Of a DNA stretch of 64,000 nucleotides, positions 10,601 through 19,600 are shown piece by piece. The notes under the pieces were generated by a model that saw only the letters and a list, made by a program, of their open reading frames with translations, was not told where the DNA came from and searched no databases. Within the stretch, counting starts at the first letter, position 1, and each line of letters starts with the position of its first letter. The DNA comes from HGM04593 sp045661205 (lineage in GTDB: Bacteria > Bacteroidota > Bacteroidia > Bacteroidales > Bacteroidaceae), in NCBI GenBank assembly GCA_045661205.1, contig JAZRFE010000025.1, forward strand, positions 1-64,000, written 5' to 3'. A program made the translations under genes and the position numbers.

Positions 10601-11594
10601 TCAGGGACGCAGCGCAAACAGCATCTACGGCAATGCCGCCAACATTCCCACACGCGAACAGAATGGCATCTCAAAGGAGGAGAGTGCTTATATGAAAATA
10701 TGGAAAGAGCTGTCGAACAGTGAAATGTCGCCCGGCATTATTACAAAGTGCAAATACATGACCGAAAAAGGAAATACACATTTTGACGCAGGGCGATACG
10801 AAGATGCTGTAAAGATGTTCCGCGAAGCTGCAAAATATGGATACCCCGCCGCGGTTGCCAACTTGGGTAAATGTTACTACGATGCTCTGGGAGTGGCAAA
10901 AAACCGCGCGCTCGCCTTGCGCTACTTCAACATGGCAGCCGAGAAGGAGAACGTTCTTGCAATGCACCATTTAGGAGAGTATTTCTACAATGGAGAACTT
11001 GCCGACAAAAACGACTCGACAGCATATTCCTACTACATTAAAGCTGCGAACAAAGGCTATGCACAATCACAAAAGATGGTGGGCGCATTCTACGAAAATG
11101 GTATTTATGTAAACAAGGATGACGTGGAGGCACTGAAATGGTACAAACTCGCAGCCGAGCACAACGACCCAGATGCACTCTACAAGGTGGGTGTTCACCA
11201 AGTGGAGCAGGACTCTATAAACAAACTGAGCAAAGGTAAACTGCGTAAATCACCTGCAATAGACTACATGCGCCGAGCGGCACGCGGGGGCAACAAAAAG
11301 GCACAGGAGTTCATAGTGAAATGTTTCGCCGAAGGAAAGTATCTGAAGAAAAGCCCCAAGAAGAGTTTCGAGTGGATGAAGTCCATCGCCGACTTGGGCG
11401 ACGACAACGCGCTGATGTATGTTGCCTACTGCTACGAAAAGGGACGCGGAACCGAGATGAACCAAAAGCGTGCATATTGGCTCTATAAACAGCTGGCCGA
11501 GAAAGGAAACGAATTTGCCATTGCCAAGGTGCAGGAGTATGATATGCTTAAATTCTTCAACTATAACAGCCCACGACCACCGGGCATGAAATAA
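7632..11594 (+). CDS. Secreted MG2-like protein with C-terminal Sel1 repeats, copy 3
   Basis: A 1320-residue paralogue, more diverged than the first two. I chose ATG 7632 because it opens a signal peptide (MKLRILNIFLLLCAFATLKA) matching copy 2; an in-frame extension to 7584 would overlap copy 2 and place a charged tail before it. The order is the same: MG2-like module, family middle, then Sel1 repeats from about residue 1036. A 41-nt stretch encoding SKQFYSPDYSREKP is identical in all three copies. Codon choice changes inside the gene: up to about base 9110 G-ending codons dominate (GTG, GAG, AAG, TTG), later A-ending codons are common as in copies 1 and 2. Transcription ends at a perfect palindrome covering the stop codon. 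Role unknown, presumably envelope. Confidence 0.9.
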   Translation: MKLRILNIFLLLCAFATLKAQSPLDTLAMRAIMVNQLFPQERVYLHFDNTAYYLNETMWFKAYVTSGIADNEKAISKVLYVELCAPEGYVVETKKYKLDENGRCNGEFELKPPLLSGYYEVRAYTRYMPNWGEEAVFSRVFPVYDKVNADNYEFKNMLDRNRSFMYRGEWKTNELPEAELKFYPEGGLLVEGMETTVAYELRGYDGVHGEEQVTIYGDDEVVARSVPLAMGMGSFKLLPKRGVKYRAEVEMTRHKNGKKKKFKFSLPKVEKEGVALTVTRDEKNINIAIRNNIPATADLGCVIVNNGYMQLYEAFTSDDKEKTFKMPIGRLAEGVNRVVLFSDSVPLAERQFFVMHDSILTGDITTVKLKAKVNGRDPKDIILQPHEKITLTVEREDGKPIDPDAEFSLSVSDVDYRQKMSYEHNIYTHALLGSQLKGYIADAERYFDPENDGREEELELLMLTHGWTSYDWSKLARSHIDVRHHAEEGIELYGEIYTRHPNNKIGEKGTHLLYPVKYGTLNLKFTHEGENATLYKFHTTKNGRFRIRTEDFYGIRVAELSPNYLPYKPKEYKGMRFVLDRYFSPSFRFYNYWERNSGQASKFVKEDTTVTQLGAHEFQLAGVEIVEEKKEDKRARPPRSEIRFNFVDEWEYAQDVTYFSLNRDFDTTKVAVRLNVANEGNIENKKTDVVEYGEEDNGSPLKEEGDWEIYNTLHSTKEHSNFFAITNTLTPAKVLQSTFWRYNFNWTYWVQSIVVKGEYNSDSIPQKDDSYFANRKKWGSEFLKNTMGFKEFTIRSDEALRTQFTNDVKNWIYKGMPHGLDSLLVEGFLTRHYIPTKDNKMIDGFPGSIVFRQRMKGTSLEFSYSLENKAVPIDPNYEKKLSDIEAMRGLGKYSPYNPNYVACFIPYSDTEKNLKQMPDFSKADKIRYTMLRGYTESKQFYSPDYSREKPDENTKDYRRTLLWEPTAKNGSSLSLTFYNNATAKHINVDIQGRSANSIYGNAANIPTREQNGISKEESAYMKIWKELSNSEMSPGIITKCKYMTEKGNTHFDAGRYEDAVKMFREAAKYGYPAAVANLGKCYYDALGVAKNRALALRYFNMAAEKENVLAMHHLGEYFYNGELADKNDSTAYSYYIKAANKGYAQSQKMVGAFYENGIYVNKDDVEALKWYKLAAEHNDPDALYKVGVHQVEQDSINKLSKGKLRKSPAIDYMRRAARGGNKKAQEFIVKCFAEGKYLKKSPKKSFEWMKSIADLGDDNALMYVAYCYEKGRGTEMNQKRAYWLYKQLAEKGNEFAIAKVQEYDMLKFFNYNSPRPPGMK

Positions 11595-11648
11595 AATACA
11601 AAAAAGTGGCTATGCGTTGCATAGCCACTTTTTTGTATTTTATTTCAT
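11586..11648. terminator. Bidirectional intrinsic terminator, perfect 30-bp arms
   Basis: Bases 11586-11615 and 11619-11648 are exact reverse complements around a GTT loop. The core GTGGCTATGC/GCATAGCCAC is flanked by A6 and T6, giving a U-tract in both directions. The palindrome includes the final ATGAAATAA of copy 3 on plus and of nadA on minus. Confidence 0.93.
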
Positions 11649-12635
11649 CTTTGACGATATTTCGAGCATTCGCTCAATGGGCTGCAGAGCATCCTCGCGC
11701 AGAGTCTCATCGAGCTCTACCTGAGGCCACTCATATTTGAGGCAGTTGTAAAGTTTCTCCATGGTGTTCATGCGCATGTAGTCGCACTCGTTGCATGTGC
11801 AGCCGGGGGTGAGAGGTGTTGCAGGAGGTACGGGGATAAACTTCTTGCCGGGAATGCTTTTTTCCATTTCGTGCAAAATGCCACTCTCTGTAACAACAAG
11901 ATAGGTATCGCACTCGTCGGTCTGGGCATATTTGAGGATGGCAGCAGTAGAACCGATGAAGTCGGCAAGGGCAAGAACACCGCTCTTACACTCGGGGTGG
12001 GCAAGAACCTTTGCCGAGGGGTACTGTGCCTTAAGCTCTACTATTTTCTCAATCGAAAAGCGCTCGTGTACGTGGCAACCGCCGTTCCACAAAAGCATGT
12101 TGCGACCGGTGATTGCATTCAGATAACCGCCGAGGTTCTTGTCGGGAGCGAAAAGAATCTTTTCGTCTTTTGGGAAACTTTCCACCACCTGACGGGCGTT
12201 GGAAGAGGTTACAACAACATCGGTCAAAGCTTTTACCGCTGCCGAAGTGTTCACATAGGCAACAACCTTGTATTCGGGGTGTTCGCTCTTGTAACGTGCC
12301 AAATCCTCGGCCTTGCAGGTGTCGGCAAGCGAGCAACCGGCGTTGAGGTCGGGGAGAAGAACTTTTTTATCGGGACAAAGCACCTTATTTGTCTCGGCCA
12401 TGAAGTGCACACCACACATCACAATGATGTCGGCTGTTGTCTTTGCAGCTTGCTGGGCAAGTGCAAGGCTGTCGCCTACAAAATCGGCAACATCCTGTAT
12501 GTCACCCGACGTATAATAGTGCGCCATGATTACAGCATTCTTCTCTTTGCACATACGTCTGATTTCACTCTTCATATCAATATCGGCAGGTACAGGCTCA
12601 TCGACAAACCCGCAGTTTTTCCACGATTCTTTCAT
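11640..12635 (-). CDS. nadA: Quinolinate synthase
   Basis: The [4Fe-4S] enzyme condenses iminoaspartate (from NadB) with dihydroxyacetone phosphate to quinolinate, the second step of de novo NAD synthesis. The three cluster cysteines of the family are visible: C101 in AGCSLAD, C187 in NGGCHVHE and C284 in CNECDYMRMN; MAHYYTSGDIQ is the substrate-binding start. I chose the ATG at 12635 (MKESWKN, 331 residues); the longer frame adds 17 residues unlike the family. nadB and nadC are not in the window. The stop codon lies inside the bidirectional terminator shared with the convergent neighbour. Confidence 0.96.
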   Translation of the reverse strand: MKESWKNCGFVDEPVPADIDMKSEIRRMCKEKNAVIMAHYYTSGDIQDVADFVGDSLALAQQAAKTTADIIVMCGVHFMAETNKVLCPDKKVLLPDLNAGCSLADTCKAEDLARYKSEHPEYKVVAYVNTSAAVKALTDVVVTSSNARQVVESFPKDEKILFAPDKNLGGYLNAITGRNMLLWNGGCHVHERFSIEKIVELKAQYPSAKVLAHPECKSGVLALADFIGSTAAILKYAQTDECDTYLVVTESGILHEMEKSIPGKKFIPVPPATPLTPGCTCNECDYMRMNTMEKLYNCLKYEWPQVELDETLREDALQPIERMLEISSKMK

Positions 12636-12826
12636 TTGCAAAATAAGATTAATCGAACAACAATTTACCACACATATTTGTGGCACAAAAAGTTAAAAGC
12701 AAACGGAACGAAAAATACGCCGCACGCTCTCTTTTCAGTTGCTAAGATAGCTCATTACTGAAAAAAAAACAACCTTACGGTACAAAAAAAGCTTATAAGG
12801 TGTTTCTAATTCTTAAAAGGGATTGT

Positions 12827-13372
12827 TCAGAACGTTGCCGAGAAGGAGACTCCCGCATCGCCACGCAACGTGGCAAACGGCACCAAAGAGAGTTTGTGTT
12901 CTCGTGCAAAAGGGGTGGTGAGAAGCATGGCACATCCCGTGCCGATGGCAGTTCCTGCAAGCACATCCCACGCATCGTGTCGGCGGGCATACACCCTACC
13001 CCACGCCACATATCCACCTACCAGATAGGCGGGAATGGCATATTTCCACCCATAGCGTTGTTGCAAAAATGTTGCTCCGACAAAGGCCACGCCCGTATGA
13101 TTAGACGGGAAAGAGTGGGTGTCACTGCCATCGGGGCGTTCTTTGCTCACCGTGTATTTGAGTACATAGGCCGCAGCAACACTCGCCGCTCCACTGCCTA
13201 CTAGCTGCCACATTCCCTCGTAATCCCTCTCGACAAGTGAGACTACCGCACCCGCCACCGAAGGCACAAACATTGCAACATCGGTAGAGAGCTCAACAAC
13301 TCTGCGCGATTGGGCAGAGAGTGAACCACTGAATATAAACAATATGAATAGAAGGGATAAAAGGTGCCTCAT
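12827..13372 (-). CDS. PAP2-family membrane/periplasmic phosphatase
   Basis: Type 2 phosphatidic acid phosphatase of 181 residues. All three PAP2 motifs are present: K-x6-R-P (KYTVSKERP), PSNH in place of the usual PSGH, and R-x5-H-x3-D (RVYARRHDAWD). A signal-like hydrophobic N-terminus (MRHLLSLLFILFIFSGSLSA) precedes it, followed by hydrophobic segments. I used the internal ATG at 13372, since a -7 box at 13397-13404 lies just upstream and would exclude the longer start. Likely substrates are lipid phosphates or undecaprenyl pyrophosphate, but specificity cannot be read. It faces the same way as nadA, 191 bp away. Confidence 0.88.
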   Translation of the reverse strand: MRHLLSLLFILFIFSGSLSAQSRRVVELSTDVAMFVPSVAGAVVSLVERDYEGMWQLVGSGAASVAAAYVLKYTVSKERPDGSDTHSFPSNHTGVAFVGATFLQQRYGWKYAIPAYLVGGYVAWGRVYARRHDAWDVLAGTAIGTGCAMLLTTPFAREHKLSLVPFATLRGDAGVSFSATF

Positions 13373-13396
13373 GGAACAAGATTTTAATACCGGGGA

Positions 13397-13404
13397 CAAA
13401 TATA
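13397..13404 (-). promoter_or_regulatory. -7 box for PAP2 gene
   Basis: On the minus strand this reads TATATTTG, an exact TAnnTTTG box about 25 bases before ATG 13372. No clear -33 TTTG at the usual distance. Confidence 0.5.
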
Positions 13405-13435
13405 GCTAAAGGTGAGCTAAGAAAAACAGAGTTTA

Positions 13436-13467
13436 TTTGATTTTTTATGCGTCTTTCACTATATTTG
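13436..13467 (+). promoter_or_regulatory. Promoter of CoA-ligase/ACT operon
   Basis: TTTG at 13436-13439, 20-bp spacer, TATATTTG at 13460-13467: an exact match to the Bacteroidota housekeeping promoter. Expected start near 13474, giving a leader of about 60 nt. Confidence 0.75.
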
Positions 13468-13534
13468 CAGATTATATCGAATTTTTGAATTCCACAACCA
13501 AAATAGAATAAGAACAAATATAAAATATACAGCT

Positions 13535-14833
13535 ATGTATCTGCACAAAGAAATGGAGACGATGACACGTCCCGAAATTGAAAAATTGCAGCTGGAGAGA
13601 TTGCAAAAGACAGTGCTCCACTGCATGAACTCTCCTTTCTACAAAAAAAGATTTGAAGAGAATAATCTTAAACCCGAAGATATAAAATCACTCGACGACC
13701 TGCGCAAAATTCCTTTCACAACAAAACAGGACCTGCGCGACACCTATCCTTTCGGTATTGCATCGGTACCTTTGGAAAAGGCTACGCGTCTGCACTCGTC
13801 AAGCGGAACAACCGGTAACCCCACTGTGATTCTTCACACTCAGAAGGACCTTGACGAGTGGGCAAATGCCGTTGCACGCTGTCTGCACATGGTGGGTTTG
13901 CGCCCCAGCGATGTATTCCAAAACTCGTCAGGCTATGGTATGTTCACCGGAGGTTTGGGATTTCAGTATGGCGCAGAGCGTCTGGGCATGCTGACAGTGC
14001 CTGCCGCTGCGGGAAACACGAAACGACAGATTAAGTTCATGACAGACTTCGGCACCACCGCCGTACATGCAATTCCCAGCTATGCTGCACGCATCTACGA
14101 AGTGATGGAGGAGATGGGCATCGACCCTCGTCGTGACACAAAGCTCAAGACACTTATCATCGGTGCAGAGCCTCACTCCGAGGAGCAGCGTCGTCGCATC
14201 GAGGAGATGCTTGGTGTGAAGGCTTACAACTCATTCGGTATGTCCGAGATGTGTGGCCCCGGCGTTGCGTTCGAGTGCACCGAGCAGAATGGTTTGCACA
14301 TTTGGGAGGACTACTACATTGTAGAGATTGTTGATCCCGAGACATTGGAGCCTGTTGCCGAGGGCGAGGTGGGAGAATTGGTACTAACAACCATCAACCG
14401 CGAGGCAATGCCCCTGTTGAGATACCGCACACGCGACCTCACTCGCGTACTTCCCGGAGAGTGCCCCTGTGGCCGTCACCACAAACGTCTCGACCGCATG
14501 AAAGGCCGTAGCGACGATATGATTATCCTGAAGGGTGTAAACATCTTCCCCATACAGATTGAGACCATACTGTTGCAGTTCAAGGAGTTGAGCACCGACT
14601 ATCTGATAACATTAGAGACAGTGGACACCAACGACGAGATGACTATCGAGGTGGAATTGAACGAAATGTTCACCGACGACTACGCACGTCTGCAGTCGCT
14701 CACACGCGAGATTACACGCCAGCTGAAAGATGAGATTCTTGTAACACCACGCATAAAACTGATGCCCAAAGGCGCGCTTCCCAAGAGCGAGGGCAAGGCG
14801 GTGAGAGTGAAAGACCTGCGCAAGACTTTTTAA
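13535..14833 (+). CDS. paaK: Phenylacetate-CoA ligase family adenylate-forming enzyme
   Basis: A 432-residue ANL-superfamily ligase of normal PaaK length. The ATP-binding loop SSSGTTGNPT is at residues 88-97, and the C-terminal hinge and lid (DRMKGRSDDMIILKGVNIFP) is intact. Such enzymes make an aryl-acetyl adenylate and then the CoA thioester. In Bacteroidota this gene is commonly paired with a small ACT-domain gene, as here (25 bp downstream); no phenylacetate oxidation genes are nearby, so the substrate may be another aryl acid from amino-acid fermentation. The first ATG (13535) follows the promoter; ATGs at 13553 and 13562 are possible. Confidence 0.88.
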   Translation: MYLHKEMETMTRPEIEKLQLERLQKTVLHCMNSPFYKKRFEENNLKPEDIKSLDDLRKIPFTTKQDLRDTYPFGIASVPLEKATRLHSSSGTTGNPTVILHTQKDLDEWANAVARCLHMVGLRPSDVFQNSSGYGMFTGGLGFQYGAERLGMLTVPAAAGNTKRQIKFMTDFGTTAVHAIPSYAARIYEVMEEMGIDPRRDTKLKTLIIGAEPHSEEQRRRIEEMLGVKAYNSFGMSEMCGPGVAFECTEQNGLHIWEDYYIVEIVDPETLEPVAEGEVGELVLTTINREAMPLLRYRTRDLTRVLPGECPCGRHHKRLDRMKGRSDDMIILKGVNIFPIQIETILLQFKELSTDYLITLETVDTNDEMTIEVELNEMFTDDYARLQSLTREITRQLKDEILVTPRIKLMPKGALPKSEGKAVRVKDLRKTF

Positions 14834-14858
14834 TTGAAACACTTAAAAAATAAGCTAT

Positions 14859-15287
14859 ATGACAGTACATCAGCTATCAGTGTTCATAGAGAACAGACAG
14901 GGAACATTGCAGAAAGTGCTCGACCTGTTGAAAGAGGGTAACATACAGTTGATTGCAACCACCATTGCCGACACCACCGAGTACGGAATTTACCGCATCA
15001 TCTGCTCGGAGCCTACACGCGCCTACGAGACATTGAAGAATGCAGGTATTTCGGTAAACCTCTCGGATGTGTTTGCCATCAAGCTCGAGAATGAGGTGGG
15101 CCGCGCAGCAGACACCATCAAGCTGTTCAGCGAAGCGGGAATAGGTATTTCTTATCTCTACTCTTTCATGCTGGGCAACAACGGAATAATGGTGTTCCGC
15201 ACAAACAATGCCGAGCGTGCGCGCGAAATCATCATCCTCAACAAGCTCAGCTTTATTGCCGAAAAGGATTTGTCGAAACTTTTTTAA
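14859..15287 (+). CDS. Tandem ACT-domain amino-acid-binding protein
   Basis: 142 residues forming two ACT modules: residues about 1-65 (VHQLSVFIENRQGTLQKVLD opens the first) and about 70-140 (second, around EAGIGISYLYSF). There is no catalytic domain, so it is probably a small sensor of an amino acid or aromatic acid. It follows the CoA ligase by 25 bp in the same operon and ends at a strong terminator, which suggests that it controls or senses the ligase pathway. The ligand is not readable from sequence. Confidence 0.85.
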   Translation: MTVHQLSVFIENRQGTLQKVLDLLKEGNIQLIATTIADTTEYGIYRIICSEPTRAYETLKNAGISVNLSDVFAIKLENEVGRAADTIKLFSEAGIGISYLYSFMLGNNGIMVFRTNNAERAREIIILNKLSFIAEKDLSKLF

Positions 15288-15311
15288 ATAATAAGAAGAA
15301 GGACTATACAC

Positions 15312-15347
15312 AAAAAGCACTCTGTTAATTTACACGAGTGCTTTTTT
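15312..15347 (+). terminator. Intrinsic terminator after ACT gene
   Basis: Stem AAAAAGCACTC/GAGTGCTTTTTT with a 13-nt loop, the T-run forming part of the right arm. Confidence 0.85.
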
Positions 15348-15364
15348 CTTTCATATTTTATAGC

Positions 15365-15372
15365 TACATTTG
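15365..15372 (+). promoter_or_regulatory. -7 box for RND efflux operon
   Basis: TACATTTG matches TAnnTTTG. It lies about 145 bases before the adaptor ATG, leaving a leader that contains the palindrome at 15427-15445. No clear -33 element. Confidence 0.45.
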
Positions 15373-15426
15373 TAGTTAGGAATAAACAAAGGTGGCTGTT
15401 TTAACAAAAATTCAAAATAAACAACC

Positions 15427-15445
15427 AAATGTATAAAATACATTT
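15427..15445. promoter_or_regulatory. Operator-like palindrome upstream of efflux operon
   Basis: AAATGTAT-AAA-ATACATTT: exact 8-bp arms around a 3-bp spacer. Size and position suit a dimeric repressor site (TetR or MarR type), but no regulator gene is adjacent. Confidence 0.4.
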
Positions 15446-15517
15446 AACAAGTTAATCTTTTTGCTAAATAAACGGTCTTATACAAATAGAAATCAACAAC
15501 AAGAAAAATACAAACAC

Positions 15518-16594
15518 ATGAACAAATTCATCAAATGGGGAATCGTAGCAGTCGTTATTGTCGGTCTTGCAATAATGGGCATACGTACATTCACCCCGAA
15601 AGTAAACGAAGAGATAAAAAAGACACCCGAGGCAAAGGGCAAACAGAGTCGCGACCTTAACGTAAAGGCAGTGGTACTTTCGTCAACAACCATCTCGGAC
15701 GAGTTTTTCGTGAGCGGTAGCATCATCCCCGACGAAGAGGTGGACCTCTCGTTCGAGACATCGGGAAAGATTACTGAAATTTTCTTCAAGGAGGGTACAC
15801 GCGTGTCAAAGGGCGACCTTCTTGCAAAAATAAACGACGCTCCCTTGCAGGCCGAGCTGAAAAAGTTGAAAGCACAACTGAAACTATACACCGACCGCAT
15901 GTATCGTCAGAATGCGCTGCTTGTAAAAGAGGCTGTCAGCCAGGAGGCGTTCCAGGAGGCCGAGACCAACCTCGCCACATTGCAAGCCGAGATTGACAAG
16001 GTGGAGGCAAACATCGAGCAGACCGAGCTTCGTGCACCTTTTGACGGAATCATCGGTTTACGTCAGGTGAGCCAGGGTACATACGCATCGCCCACAACAA
16101 CCATCGCCCGTCTGACAAAGACCAATCCCCTGAAGATAGATTTTGCAGTTCCCGAGAGATACGCAGGCACATTGAAAGCCGGCACTTCACTTTCGTTCAC
16201 CGTCGAGGGCGACCTGAACGAGAAATATGCCAGGATTTATGCTCTCGACTCGCACGTGAACAGCGACACACGTACATTCAGCGTGCGTGCGCTCTACGAC
16301 AACAGCAACGGCAAGCTATACCCCGGTCGCTATGTGAGCATCGCCCTCACCACACAGACATTTGAAGAGACGCTTGCCGTACCCAGCCAGGCTATAATCT
16401 CGGAGATGGGAGTGGACAAAGTGTTCCTCTACAAGAGCGGAAAGGCTGTACCTGTGGAAATTAAAAAAGGTGTCCGCACAGAATCGCTTGTGCAGGTGCT
16501 CGAAGGAGTTAATCCCGGCGACACAGTTATTACAACAGGTACTATGCAGTTGCGCACAGGACAGAAAGTTATTCTCGACAGTGTAAACAAATAA
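15518..16594 (+). CDS. RND efflux periplasmic adaptor (membrane fusion protein)
   Basis: 358 residues of the HlyD/AcrA adaptor family. An N-terminal signal anchor (WGIVAVVIVGLAIMG) precedes a lipoyl half-motif, an alpha-hairpin (about residues 95-150), the second lipoyl half (TELRAPFDGIIGLRQVSQG) and a beta-barrel plus membrane-proximal domain. There is no lipobox cysteine, so it is membrane-anchored rather than a lipoprotein. ATG 15518 is chosen because it places the hydrophobic segment at the N-terminus; the longer frame adds a charged, AT-rich leader. It bridges the pump and TolC channel encoded directly downstream. Confidence 0.93.
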   Translation: MNKFIKWGIVAVVIVGLAIMGIRTFTPKVNEEIKKTPEAKGKQSRDLNVKAVVLSSTTISDEFFVSGSIIPDEEVDLSFETSGKITEIFFKEGTRVSKGDLLAKINDAPLQAELKKLKAQLKLYTDRMYRQNALLVKEAVSQEAFQEAETNLATLQAEIDKVEANIEQTELRAPFDGIIGLRQVSQGTYASPTTTIARLTKTNPLKIDFAVPERYAGTLKAGTSLSFTVEGDLNEKYARIYALDSHVNSDTRTFSVRALYDNSNGKLYPGRYVSIALTTQTFEETLAVPSQAIISEMGVDKVFLYKSGKAVPVEIKKGVRTESLVQVLEGVNPGDTVITTGTMQLRTGQKVILDSVNK

Positions 16595-16609
16595 GAGGAG
16601 GAACCGACA

Positions 16610-19600
16610 ATGAATATTTCCGAACTTAGCATACGCCGTCCGGTACTCGCCACAGTGTTGACACTGATTATAGTGCTGTTCGGTATGATAGGCTACATAA
16701 GCCTTGGAGTGCGCGAATACCCATCGGTGGATAACCCCATTATCTCTGTTTCGTGTTCTTATCCCGGTGCCAACGCCGATGTCATCGAGAACCAGATAAC
16801 CGAGCCGTTGGAGCAGAACATCAACGGTATTCCCGGTATACGTTCACTGACGAGTGTCAGCCAGCAGGGGCAGAGCCGCATCACTGTGGAGTTTGAGCTG
16901 TCGGTAGACCTTGAGACTGCTGCCAACGACGTGCGCGACAAGGTGTCGCGCGCACAGCGTTTCCTACCGCGCGACTGCGACCCTCCGACAGTGTCAAAAG
17001 CCGATGCCGATGCAACCCCCATCCTTATGGTTGCCATCCAGAGCGAGAAGCGTTCGCTGTTGGAGATAAGCGAGATTGCCGACCTTACGGTAAAAGAGCA
17101 GTTGCAGACAATCCCCGAGGTGAGCAGCGTCTCTATCTGGGGAGAGAAACGTTACTGCATGCGTTTGTGGCTCGACCCCGTGAAGATGTCAGGTTACGGC
17201 ATCACACCCATGGATGTAAAGAATGCTCTTGACAAAGAGAATGTGGAGCTGCCTTCGGGAAGCATTGAGGGTGACAACACCGAGCTTGCCATACGCACAT
17301 TGGGATTGATGCACACCACCGACGAGTTCAACAACCTTGTCATCAGAGAAGACGAAGGCCGCATCATACGATTCAGCGACATCGGTCGCGCCGAGCTGAG
17401 CGCACGCGACCTCAAGAGCTACATGAAGATGAACGGCGTTCCTATGGTGGGCGTGGTTGTCATTCCCCAGCCCGGAGCTAACCACATAAACATTGCCGAG
17501 GCTGTGTACGACCGTATGGAGAAGATGAAAAAAGACCTTCCCGAGGATGTAACATACAACTACGGTTTCGACAACACCCGCTTCATACGCGCATCTATCG
17601 ACGAGGTGAAGAGCACCGTTTACGAGGCATTCATCCTTGTGATTATAATCATCTTCCTGTTCTTGCGCGACTGGCGCGTGACACTCGTTCCCTGCATCGT
17701 GATTCCAGTGTCACTGGTGGGAGCATTCTTCATCATGTACGTCTGCGGATTCTCCATAAACGTATTGTCGATGCTTGCCATTGTGCTCTCGGTGGGTCTG
17801 GTGGTAGACGACGCCATTGTGATGACCGAGAATATTTATATCCGCATAGAGCGAGGCATGCAACCCAAAGCTGCCGGTATCGAGGGAGCAAAAGAGATTT
17901 TCTTTGCAGTAATCTCTACCACCATCACCCTGCTTGCAGTGTTCTTCCCTATCGTATTCATGGAGGGAACAACAGGTCGCCTGTTCCGAGAGTTTAGTTT
18001 CGTGGTGGCAGGCTCTGTGATAATTTCTTCGTTTGCTGCGCTAACCTTCACCCCCATGCTCGCCACCAAGCTATTGGTGCGTCGCGAGCAGCAGAGCTGG
18101 TTCTACGTAAAGACAGAGCCTTTCTTCGAGGGGCTGAACAGATATTACGCTCGCAGCCTCAACTGGTTCCTGCCCCGCCGCTACGTTTCAATTGTGATAA
18201 TGATACTATCATTCATTGGCATTGGCTGGATGTGGACAAACATACCCGAGGAGATGGCACCGCTCGAGGACCGTTCAAGTATCACCATACGTACGATGGG
18301 TGCCGAGGGTGTAACATACGAATATATGCGCGACTACACAGAGGAGATAACCCTTTTGGCAGATTCACTAATGCCTGACGCGGCCTTTATAACCTCACGT
18401 GTATCGAATGGTGGCGGTAACATACAGATTACGCTGAAGGACATTAAAGAGCGCAACTACACACAGATGGAGGTTGCCGAAAAACTGTCGAGAGCCGTAC
18501 GCACAAAGACAGACGCACGTTCGTTTGTACAGCAACAATCAACCTTCGGAGGCCGACGCGGCTCAATGCCCGTACAATATGTGCTACAAGCTACAAACAT
18601 AGAAAAGCTACAAGAGATACTTCCGAAATTCATGGCAAAGGTATACGACAGCCCTGTATTCCAGATGGCCGACGTAGACCTGAAGTTCAGCAAGCCCGAG
18701 CTGAGAATAGAGATTAACCGCGAAAAGGCTAACCTGATGGGCGTAAATACCAGAGACATTGCGCAGACACTGCAATATGGACTCAGCGGACAGCGTTTGG
18801 GATATCTCTACCTCAACGGCAAGCAGTATGAGATTGTGGGAGAAATCAATCGTCAGCAACGCAACAGCCCTGCAAACCTGAAGTCAATCTACATGCGCAG
18901 CACCGAAGGCGATATGATACAGATGGAGAATCTTGTGGAGCTTATCGAAGGTATTGCACCTCCCAAGCTGTACCGTTACAACCGATTCGTGTCGGCAACA
19001 ATATCAGCCGGACTTGCAGAGGGACAGACCATCGGCGACGGCCTCAACGAAATGGATAAGATTGCAGCAAGCACCCTCGACGACACTTTCCGCACAGCCC
19101 TTGCCGGCGACTCCAAGGAGTTCCGCGAAAGTTCATCGAGCCTGATGTTTGCCTTTGCATTGGCACTCGTGCTCATATACCTGATTCTTGCAGCACAGTT
19201 CGAGAGTTTCAAAGACCCATTCATCATCATGCTCACCGTACCTCTTGCTATCTGCGGAGCACTCATATTCATGGTTGTCGGCGGACAGACAATGAACATT
19301 TTCAGCCAGATTGGTATTATCATGCTCATAGGTCTTGTGGCAAAGAACGGTATTCTCATCGTGGAATTTGCCAACCAAAAGCAAAAGGCCGGTGTTGACA
19401 AGATGATGGCCATACGCGATGCCTCGGTGCTTCGTCTGCGCCCAATTCTGATGACAAGTGCATCGACAATTTTGGGATTGTTGCCGCTGATGTTCGCCAC
19501 CGGCGAGGGATGCAACGGCCGCATCGCCATGGGTACTGCCGTAGTAGGAGGAATGTTAATCTCTACCCTGCTCACCATGTACATTGTACCTACAATATAT

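Noticed and set aside
2..11594. Macroglobulin-type protease trap or TonB receptor identity for the MG2-like proteins
   Set aside because: No thioester motif, no bait region, and no outer-membrane barrel end; only the MG2-like start and the VEVTA stretch recall these families.
11871..12761. 296-residue plus-strand frame opposite nadA
   Set aside because: NadA on minus has all cluster cysteines; the plus frame has no recognisable features and runs into AT-rich intergenic DNA.
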